64,000 nucleotides of DNA from an uncultured Acidimicrobiales bacterium (GTDB lineage Bacteria; Actinomycetota; Acidimicrobiia; Acidimicrobiales; SZUA-35): contig CALKTH010000009.1 of NCBI GenBank assembly GCA_937997485.1, positions 62,001 through 126,000 on the forward strand, given 5' to 3'. A model generated the notes under the pieces. It saw nothing but the letters and a program-made list of their open reading frames with translations, made no database searches and had not been told where the DNA came from. The position numbers and the translations under genes were made by a program. Of this stretch, positions 57,441-64,000 are shown in pieces. The number at the start of each line of letters is the position of its first letter. Position 1 is the first letter of the stretch.

Positions 57441-58493
57441 GTGGCTCTTGTTTTCACCAGTGACAACACTCGACTCATCGCCGCCGTTCATGACGGCGCC
57501 CTTGCAAACTGGGCGGCGACCAACAACCACGATGCGGCTGCGACGCTGTGCCGAGGGATCGGTGAGCGGACCGCAGCGGAAGCTGCAGAGATCCAATCCC
57601 ACCTTCGCCGGGCGAGCATCGATCTCGGTGACCCAGCGGGGTGGGACAGCAGCGGGGGCCCAGCCGAAGGGGGGCAGCTGCATGCTTTGGAATGGCAGGT
57701 GTCTGACGGTGCAGCAGCCAACGCTGCGGTCGATGCGCTTCGTTCGGCTGGATTCGAACCGTGGGAGACGGACTCGGTCGGCGGACGCGCCGCTATCCAA
57801 CGCCTGTCATCGGTGATGACCACTGCCCGCACCACGGACGTGACCGTCGCCGTTCGGTTTCGCTGGCAGCCAACGGGCGTGGGGCGTCTGCTTCCCCGTG
57901 CGTTGCGGCCAACAGCGGCGGACTACGGGGCACTCGACGTCCCCGCTCCGCTCTGGCCGGTGTATCTCTTGACTCGCCCGCTCCGGCTCTTGGCGGAGCG
58001 GACCGGCCGTCGCGAACCAGCACCGGCCAGTCTCGGTCCGTTTCTGAGCACCCCCGCTGAGCTCCTCGGTCCGCTTCTGGAGTTTGCGTCGCTCACGTCA
58101 GAGGATGTCTTGGTGGACGTCGGCAGTGGCGACGGCCGGCTACCCATCGAAGCTGCCCGCTCAACCGGCTGCCGCGCCAAGGGCATCGAGCACGATCCCG
58201 GCCTTGTGTCTCAGGCCGCTTTGGCGGCAGAGACAGCAGGGGTGACCGACAAGGTGACGTTCGTTGTTGGTGATGCAGCGAGAGCTGACCTCAGCGCGGC
58301 CACGGTCGTGTTCATCTTCCTACCGGCCAACGTGACAGCTCGGCTGATCGAGCCCATCGCCGCTTCCCTCCAGCCGGGAAGTCGCATCATCGCCCACGAG
58401 CAGCATGCGCTCAGCGGTGCACCCACACCCTCGGTGTCACTCGCCATCGGTGCCGGGCAGGGCATGACGGTCGCTCATCGGTGGGACATCTGA
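57441..58493 (+). CDS. SAM-dependent methyltransferase domain protein
   Basis: A 350-residue protein from GTG 57441 (longer starts in the track are possible). The C-terminal domain has the class I methyltransferase motif VLVDVGSGDGRLPIEAA, then AKGIEHDPGLV and ATVVFIFLPANVTARLIEPI, like bacterial L-histidine/Dot1-type or generic methyltransferases. The N-terminal 200 residues (LVFTSDNTRLIAAVHDGALANWAA, RSAGFEPWETDSVGGRAA, VAVRFRWQPTGVGRLL) are unassigned. A possible DNA or protein substrate cannot be identified. Confidence 0.75.
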   Translation: MALVFTSDNTRLIAAVHDGALANWAATNNHDAAATLCRGIGERTAAEAAEIQSHLRRASIDLGDPAGWDSSGGPAEGGQLHALEWQVSDGAAANAAVDALRSAGFEPWETDSVGGRAAIQRLSSVMTTARTTDVTVAVRFRWQPTGVGRLLPRALRPTAADYGALDVPAPLWPVYLLTRPLRLLAERTGRREPAPASLGPFLSTPAELLGPLLEFASLTSEDVLVDVGSGDGRLPIEAARSTGCRAKGIEHDPGLVSQAALAAETAGVTDKVTFVVGDAARADLSAATVVFIFLPANVTARLIEPIAASLQPGSRIIAHEQHALSGAPTPSVSLAIGAGQGMTVAHRWDI

Positions 58494-58565
58494 GGCCACA
58501 ACGCCCGCTCAACTGTTCCGGTCTCCTCAGGTTCGCTAGGTTCCCCGGACCAGGAGGCCACCACC

Positions 58566-59813
58566 ATGAACCCGACGTACCCATCGTCCATCGAGGAATA
58601 CCGCCAGAAGATTCGCTCGTTCTTGAGTGAGAACTTGCCGGACGACTGGCAGGGCATCGGCGCAGTTCCGTCAGCGGAGCGCACGGTGTGGACCGAGAAC
58701 TGGCGGGCCACGCTTCGAGACAACCAACTCCTGGCGCCGAATTGGCCATCGGAGTATGGCGGCGCCGGTCTCACCCACCTCGAGCACGTGGTGCTCAATG
58801 AAGAGTTTGCGGCTCGAGGGGTGCCGACTGCGGGGAGCAACGACGCCTTCAGCATCTCGATGGTCGGTAACACGATCCTGCACTGGGGAACCGAGGAACA
58901 GAAACAGCACTACATCCCTCGCATCCTCGACGGCGACGACATCTGGTGTCAGGGATACTCCGAACCCAACGCCGGCTCCGATCTCGCGAATCTGGGCTGC
59001 AAGGCCGAGCTCGACGGTGACGAGTGGATTCTCAACGGGCAGAAAATCTGGACCTCTGCCGGTCAAACGGCCAACAAGATCTTCGTCCTGGCCCGCACCG
59101 ATCCCGAAGCGGCCAAGCACAAAGGCATCTCGTTCTTGCTTGTCGATGTAGAGCAGCCCGGTGTGGAGGTGCGGCCGATCACGAACATCGTCGGCCAAGA
59201 CCACTTCTGCGAGGTCTTCTTCGACGACGCTCGCTGTCCGAAAGAGAATGTGCTCGGTGGCACGAACAACGGCTGGGCGGTCGGCAACACCCTTCTCGGA
59301 TTCGAGCGAGGCGTTGGAGCCACCACGCAATACCTGTCATTCCGAGCCCACGTCGAGCAGTTCATCGATATGGCGAAGGAGGCGGGCAAAACCGATGACC
59401 CGTTGGTGCGCCAAGACATCGCGAAGTTCCATACCAAGTCCGAGATCATGCGGATCCGCGGCATGCAAACCCTCACTCGATTCTTGGCTGGCAAGGAACC
59501 GGGGCCGGAGAGCTCGATCAACAAGCTCTTCTGGAGCCACTTCCAGCTCGAGATGACCGAGTCCGCCATGAACGTGCTCGGCCCCGAGTCGCTCGTGCAC
59601 TTCGGTGAAGAAAGCCGAGGCGGTCTCGGCCCGCCTGCCATCGGCAGCGCGAACTCACCGGCCAACTGGATGGCCAGCTTCCTGATCGCCCGCCCGGGCA
59701 CCATTTACGCTGGCACCTCGGAAGTGCAGCGCAACATCATCGGCGAACGCGTGCTCGGTCTTCCACGCGAACCACGAGCCGACGGTGGCCCATGGAAGGA
59801 CTCACACAGCTGA
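58566..59813 (+). CDS. Acyl-CoA dehydrogenase (FadE-like)
   Basis: A 415-residue FAD enzyme preceded by a strong AGGAGG. GYSEPNAGSDLANLGCKAEL and DGDEWILNGQKIWTSAGQTANKIFVLARTD are typical. The C-terminus GTIYAGTSEVQRNIIGERVLGLPREP has alanine where many family members carry the catalytic glutamate (IYEGT), as seen in mycobacterial FadE proteins for sterol side chains and similar substrates. Those often work as heteromers, but no partner ACAD gene is adjacent. Its end overlaps the end of the convergent transporter gene by 12 bases. Confidence 0.9.
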   Translation: MNPTYPSSIEEYRQKIRSFLSENLPDDWQGIGAVPSAERTVWTENWRATLRDNQLLAPNWPSEYGGAGLTHLEHVVLNEEFAARGVPTAGSNDAFSISMVGNTILHWGTEEQKQHYIPRILDGDDIWCQGYSEPNAGSDLANLGCKAELDGDEWILNGQKIWTSAGQTANKIFVLARTDPEAAKHKGISFLLVDVEQPGVEVRPITNIVGQDHFCEVFFDDARCPKENVLGGTNNGWAVGNTLLGFERGVGATTQYLSFRAHVEQFIDMAKEAGKTDDPLVRQDIAKFHTKSEIMRIRGMQTLTRFLAGKEPGPESSINKLFWSHFQLEMTESAMNVLGPESLVHFGEESRGGLGPPAIGSANSPANWMASFLIARPGTIYAGTSEVQRNIIGERVLGLPREPRADGGPWKDSHS

Positions 59814-60719
59814 GGGGTTCGGCTCGATCGGCGCCGTCGGGGCATCCACCTCGTCAGCGCCGGTCGTTTGGCCGCGCACGATGGCGACCAGCGCTCCGAG
59901 CACGACGGCCATTGCCGCTGCTTGAAACACCGAAAGCGATTCGCTGAGGAAGAGCCAGGCGAGAATCGAGGAGGCGACGGGGATGAAGAGCGTCATCGTC
60001 GATCCGACCCAGAGCGGGATTCGCACGAGGGACCAGTTCATCAGCGAGTGGCCGATGAGTCCGGAGGTGAGGGTCATCACCAGCAGCCAGAACAGGCTGT
60101 TCGACGAGGGCCAGCTGAGGGACTGACCGAAGACGAACGCCAACGGCGTGTTGATGAGCGCTGTCCAGATGGCGGTGCCCGCGGTGTATTCAGTCGACGA
60201 CAATACGCCTCGGGACCGCTTGGAGAAGATGAAGTAGGCGCTCCACGTGAACATGGCAGCGAGGGCCAGCACGTCTCCTTCCGGACTCCACTCCGGCGTG
60301 CCGTTCGAAGCCAAGATCACCCCAGCAACACCGACGAGAGCCACGCCGGACCACAGCGCATCGCGCTTTGCAATCGTCTCGCCAAAGAAACGGGCAGCGA
60401 TGATGCCGACGACGATGGGTTGCAGGGAACCGATCAGCGTGGCGTTGACCACGTTGGTCAACTTCACTGCGGAGAAGAAAAAGGCGATGTCGAGGCCGAG
60501 CGCGACGCCGCCGAAGAACGAGTGGCGAAGCACCACGAACCGAAACGGAGTGCCCTTGGCTGCCATCCAGCCGACCATCAGCAACGAGAAGAACCAGAAG
60601 CGGTAGACGGCAATCGCCAGACCACCCATGTCGATGTGCTTGGCAATCACCGTGCCGGTCGACCACGCCGTGACGGCGATCACGGCGCCGACCAGGCCGG
60701 CCGGAAGTTCCTTGTTCAC
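59802..60719 (-). CDS. DMT superfamily transporter (EamA family)
   Basis: A 305-residue protein with two EamA repeats and about ten transmembrane helices: LVGAVIAVTAWSTGTVIAKHI, FFSAVKLTNVVNATLIGSLQPIVVGIIAARFFGET in the first half, and MFTWSAYFIFSKRSRG, PVASSILAWLFLSESLSVFQAAAMAVVLGALV in the second. It probably exports a metabolite or drug, with the substrate unknown. GTG 60719 is the start. Confidence 0.87.
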   Translation of the reverse strand: MNKELPAGLVGAVIAVTAWSTGTVIAKHIDMGGLAIAVYRFWFFSLLMVGWMAAKGTPFRFVVLRHSFFGGVALGLDIAFFFSAVKLTNVVNATLIGSLQPIVVGIIAARFFGETIAKRDALWSGVALVGVAGVILASNGTPEWSPEGDVLALAAMFTWSAYFIFSKRSRGVLSSTEYTAGTAIWTALINTPLAFVFGQSLSWPSSNSLFWLLVMTLTSGLIGHSLMNWSLVRIPLWVGSTMTLFIPVASSILAWLFLSESLSVFQAAAMAVVLGALVAIVRGQTTGADEVDAPTAPIEPNPSAV

Positions 60720-60809
60720 CGCCGCAACCTAGCGGTGGTTCATCAGCCGCACGGAACGATCCCCGCAAGACGCTGCTGAAGATGGAGAGTGGGCTCGTAC
60801 GCTAGACAG

Positions 60810-63800
60810 ATGCGCGCTCCGACGGACTCGTCCCCGACCCCCACGGAGGGGGCGAATGATGCGCAAGGATCGGCGTCAGGTGCGGACGAGCGCCGTTCGC
60901 CGCTGGCGACTGCCCTGGCCTCCCCGACCACGCATTTGACCTTCCTCAATGCGGACCTTCCCCGCGAGGCGCAGCTTGCCCTTTGGCGCCACCAGATCGA
61001 CAGCGGGCCGGACGGCGAGGCAGTCCTGGCCAGTGACGCAGCGCTGGGTGACCCCATCACGCTCGAGCGACTCGTGCAGGAGGACGGAACGGTGTCGATC
61101 CAAGCGACACCAGCGGTCGAGCTGGAACTCGACGCGCTCTTCGATGCGTTTGCTGAGTTGGACCGCGTCGAGACCCTTTCCGCATCGACTGCAGCCTGGG
61201 TGGGTTGCCTGCACTGGGCACTCACCGCTCTGAGTAAGGCGCAGATCCAGCCCGGTCTCACCTCCCGGGGCATTGACACCTGGCGGATCGGCCCGTTGTC
61301 TGACCAAGACCAGGCCCATCTCGCGGCCTTGGCGGCGGCACTGCCCGACGAGGCCTGGGCGTCTCGCGACGCCGTCGATGGGGGCGACGGCGACCCCTTG
61401 CTGACGGCTCGCGCCGCGGTCGATGCGTTCGTCACCTCCGTCGCCGATCGCTTCACGAGGACGAAGGCTGCACCAACAGCCGCCGGGCATCGCGCGTTTG
61501 CGTCTGGCGGAGCCGTTGTCATCGATGCTCAGGCGGCAACGACGAGCTTCGACACCTCGGGCGACTCGCGGGGCCCGCTCATCGTTCTCCGAGTGACCCC
61601 GCCGCCTCCCGAACGGCCGGACGATCCCTTCCTCGCCTCGCTCGCCTATCAGAGCCGTCGAGACCCGCACCGGGTCATCGACCTGCAATCAATCTGGCGT
61701 TCGCCGGCGGCAGCCCGAGCCCGCTTCCAGTCAGCCGAGGCCTCGCTTCTCGTGACCCTGCGCCGTGCCGCCCGCCAGTGGGCGCCCGTGCGACGGCTGC
61801 TGGAGCAGGAGCGCCCGGACCGGATGCTCCTGACCGAAGAGGAAGTTGATGAGCTCTTCGGTGAGAAAACCGTCGCGCTCGGCGCCGCAGGTCTCAGCGT
61901 TCTGATTTCGTCAGAGTTGCTGCGATCGGTCGAACTGACGCCGGTGGTGCGTTCCAGCGCTGGCCCCGCTGCGACCGGGGCGAACCCGTTTGGCGGTGGT
62001 CGCTTCGATCGCGATGACGACCCGGAACACTGGAGCGGCCCAAGAGCCAACGCACTCAACACCACCTTTGACCTCTCCTCACTTCTCCAGCTCGACTGGC
62101 GCGGGGAAATCGACGGCCAGGCGCTGACGGAAGAAGAACTAGCCGAGTTAGCCGAGAGCAAGCGCCCGCTCATTCGATTCCGTGGCGAATGGATTCGCGT
62201 TGATGATCGAAAACTCCGCCGCATGCGCGAGCGGCGCACCATCGGCGCGTCCACCGCACTCGCAGCTGCCCTCGGTGCCACGATCGATCTCGAGGGCGAC
62301 GGCGGTGCTGTCATCACCGTCGAAGGTCCGCTCGCCGAGTTGGGTGAACGCATTCGATCGCTCGACCCCACCCAAGAACTCGCAGCGCCGCCCGAACTTC
62401 AGGGCGAACTTCGGCCGTACCAGGAACGAGGCCTTGCGTGGCTGACGCTGATGGCGGAGCTCGGATTGGGCGGCGTTCTGGCCGACGACATGGGCCTCGG
62501 CAAGACGATTCAGCTCATCGCCACCCATCTCCATCGCCAAACCGATCGGCCCGCTCCCTCGCTCGTCGTCTGCCCGGCCTCGGTGGTGGGCGGATGGGAA
62601 CGCGAGGTCAACCGATTCGCTCCGCATCTCAAGGTGCATCGCTATGTTGGCCAAAGCCGCCGCCTTCGTTCGCTTCAGCCCGGCGACATCGTGCTGACTA
62701 CCTACGGCGTGGCTCGACGCGACGCTGACGTGCTGGCAACCCACGAATGGGGCTTGGTGATCGCCGACGAGGCGCAAGCGATCAAGAACCCGGCGTCACG
62801 AACGGCCAAGGCGTTGCGTCGCATCCCATCCGGTGCACGCTTCGCCCTCACTGGCACACCGATCCAGAATCAGCTCATCGACCTCTGGGCCATTCTCGAT
62901 TGGAGTACGCCGGGCCTCCTTGGCCCCCAAGAACGATTCCGCCGCGACATCGCTGCTCCGGTCGAGCGAGATCGAAACCCTGAAGCCATCGAGCAACTCA
63001 ATCGCATGCTGCGGCCCTTCGTTCTCCGGAGAACCAAGGCCGACCCAACGATTGTCCCCGACCTGCCGCCAAAGACCGAGACGGACGAGATCGTGCCGCT
63101 CACCGTCGAGCAGGCCGCGCTGTACCGGGCCACCGTCACCGAAGTCATGGCCGAGATCGCCGCCGCCGAGGGCATCGAACGCAAGGGTCTCGTGCTTCGT
63201 CTGATGACCCGACTAAAGCAGATCTGCAATCACCCCGAGCACCTACTGGCCGAGGGTGGCGAGCTCGCTGGGCGGTCAGGAAAGCTCACGGCAACCACCG
63301 AGCTCTTGCAGACGATCACGGCCGAAGGCGATGCTGCGCTGCTCTTCACCCAGTACGTACGAATGGGTGAACTTCTCCAGCCTTACCTTGAAGGGCTCGG
63401 CTTGCGAACACTCTTCCTCCAAGGCTCCACGAGCATCAACGAACGAAGCCGCATGGTCGAAGAGTTCCAAGCTGGCGACATCGACGTCTTCCTTCTCTCG
63501 CTCCGCGCCGGCGGCACTGGTTTGAACCTCACGGCCGCCACCCACGTCATTCACTACGACCGCTGGTGGAACCCGGCGGTGGAGGATCAGGCCAGCGACC
63601 GGGCGTGGCGAATCGGTCAGGAACGCCCGGTCCAGATCCACCGGATGATCACCGAGGGCACAGTCGAAGACAAGATCGCCGTGCTGCTCGAGGAGAAGCG
63701 CAGCCTGGCCTCGGCGATCGTCGGCTCAGGCGAGGGATGGATTTCCGATCTCAGCGACACCGAACTCGCCGAACTCGTGGCGCTGTCAGACGACGCAAAC

Positions 63801-63848
63801 GAAGCCGTGGACACCGGGAACGACCTCGAGACGGAGCTTCTGGGATGA
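60810..63848 (+). CDS. SNF2-family DEAD-like helicase/ATPase (second copy)
   Basis: A 1012-residue protein from ATG 60810, nine bases after a TACGCT box. Like its paralogue at 42671, the N-terminal half is specific to this group and the C-terminal half is a full Snf2 motor: GGVLADDMGLGKTIQLIATHL, VIADEAQAIKNPASRTAKALR, FALTGTPIQNQLIDLWAILDW and LSLRAGGTGLNLTAATHVIHYDRWWNPAVEDQASDRAWRIGQ. Its stop overlaps the start of a SWIM protein (ATGA), exactly as in the first copy. It probably remodels or displaces proteins on double-stranded DNA. Confidence 0.9.
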   Translation: MRAPTDSSPTPTEGANDAQGSASGADERRSPLATALASPTTHLTFLNADLPREAQLALWRHQIDSGPDGEAVLASDAALGDPITLERLVQEDGTVSIQATPAVELELDALFDAFAELDRVETLSASTAAWVGCLHWALTALSKAQIQPGLTSRGIDTWRIGPLSDQDQAHLAALAAALPDEAWASRDAVDGGDGDPLLTARAAVDAFVTSVADRFTRTKAAPTAAGHRAFASGGAVVIDAQAATTSFDTSGDSRGPLIVLRVTPPPPERPDDPFLASLAYQSRRDPHRVIDLQSIWRSPAAARARFQSAEASLLVTLRRAARQWAPVRRLLEQERPDRMLLTEEEVDELFGEKTVALGAAGLSVLISSELLRSVELTPVVRSSAGPAATGANPFGGGRFDRDDDPEHWSGPRANALNTTFDLSSLLQLDWRGEIDGQALTEEELAELAESKRPLIRFRGEWIRVDDRKLRRMRERRTIGASTALAAALGATIDLEGDGGAVITVEGPLAELGERIRSLDPTQELAAPPELQGELRPYQERGLAWLTLMAELGLGGVLADDMGLGKTIQLIATHLHRQTDRPAPSLVVCPASVVGGWEREVNRFAPHLKVHRYVGQSRRLRSLQPGDIVLTTYGVARRDADVLATHEWGLVIADEAQAIKNPASRTAKALRRIPSGARFALTGTPIQNQLIDLWAILDWSTPGLLGPQERFRRDIAAPVERDRNPEAIEQLNRMLRPFVLRRTKADPTIVPDLPPKTETDEIVPLTVEQAALYRATVTEVMAEIAAAEGIERKGLVLRLMTRLKQICNHPEHLLAEGGELAGRSGKLTATTELLQTITAEGDAALLFTQYVRMGELLQPYLEGLGLRTLFLQGSTSINERSRMVEEFQAGDIDVFLLSLRAGGTGLNLTAATHVIHYDRWWNPAVEDQASDRAWRIGQERPVQIHRMITEGTVEDKIAVLLEEKRSLASAIVGSGEGWISDLSDTELAELVALSDDANEAVDTGNDLETELLG

Positions 63849-64000
63849 CCACGACCCCTCCCCCGTCCCTGCGCTGGGGCAGCCAATGGCTGCGCACGGT
63901 GGAAACTGCGCGCAGCATTCCCTCCGATGCGTTGGAACGCGGTCGCAGCTACGGCGGCTACGACTGGCAACTTGATGTTGATGTCGAACCGGGCATCGCC
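63845..64000 (+). CDS. SWIM zinc-finger family protein, N-terminal part (runs off the right edge)
   Basis: Open from ATG 63845, which overlaps the helicase stop by four bases, to the end of the window (52 codons seen). The sequence LRWGSQWLRTVETARSIPSDALERGRSYGGYDWQLDVDVEPGI matches the typical start of SWIM proteins that accompany bacterial SNF2 ATPases (W-x-W..., A-x-x-x-G-R-x-Y). The SWIM motif itself would lie beyond the edge. It is absent from the ORF track because it has no stop. Confidence 0.75.
   Translation, partial: MTTTPPPSLRWGSQWLRTVETARSIPSDALERGRSYGGYDWQLDVDVEPGIA

Noticed and set aside
1-64000. CRISPR arrays, tRNA or rRNA genes, insertion sequences, integrases or prophage genes
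   Set aside because: None was recognised on either strand; short repeats found are a 16-bp duplication, in-gene coil repeats and a microsatellite.

Overview
The window is high-GC DNA from an actinobacterium. The evidence is an actinobacterial SufU/SufS/SufB/SufD system, an Rv2466c-type (mycothiol-linked) DsbA family, PPOX and luciferase-like flavin/F420 oxidoreductases, an MT0933-type small protein, many GTG starts and several apparently leaderless genes. A heliorhodopsin together with (2S)-methylsuccinyl-CoA dehydrogenase-like and malonyl-CoA decarboxylase genes would suit an aquatic Acidimicrobiia-like lineage, but that placement is inference. No rRNA, tRNA, CRISPR array, insertion sequence or prophage was recognised.

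Layout. 1-7 kb: end of a secreted protein gene, then SUF iron-sulfur assembly genes in two blocks (sufC-sufS-sufU forward; sufD-Rieske-sufC reverse), and deoD. 7.9-15.1 kb: a VWA lipoprotein and a 1769-residue membrane-anchored coiled-coil protein ending in four helix-hairpin-helix modules. 15.3-20.2 kb: an MT0933-like small protein, sufB, gamma-carbonic anhydrase, site-2 protease, flavin reductase, MBL hydrolase. 20.3-26.7 kb: a thioredoxin-fold/UGSC selenoprotein pair, a frame-broken RDD protein, mutY, a MaoC hydratase and a peroxiredoxin-like selenoprotein. 26.8-34.8 kb: acyl-CoA metabolism. 34.8-46.8 kb: histidine kinase, Crp-family regulator, TauD-like dioxygenase, CobW GTPase, a degenerate HipA, and an SNF2-SWIM pair. 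46.8-55.1 kb: an operon holding two selenoproteins around a rhomboid protease, a SoxR-VOC regulon, peroxiredoxin and a Cys-type DsbA homologue. 55.1-64 kb: heliorhodopsin, LLM oxidoreductase, methyltransferase, acyl-CoA dehydrogenase, DMT transporter and a second SNF2-SWIM pair cut by the right edge.

Main discovery. Four genes that the ORF track shows as truncated or split are each restored by reading one in-frame TGA as selenocysteine: a UGSC-family protein (U-G-S-C), a SelL/peroxiredoxin-like protein (U-L-P-C), a DsbA/Rv2466c-like protein (U-P-W-C) and a GrdB/PrdB-like reductase (U-P-L-C). Each TGA is followed at a suitable distance by a hairpin fitting the bacterial SECIS model, and three of the four apical loops read N-GUG-N. 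The genome is therefore predicted to make selenoproteins used in thiol/redox chemistry, although selA, selB, selC and selD are not in this window. Around them lie other redox genes (1-Cys peroxiredoxin, SoxR, flavin reductase, quinone reductase, Cys-type DsbA), so the segment looks rich in redox defence.
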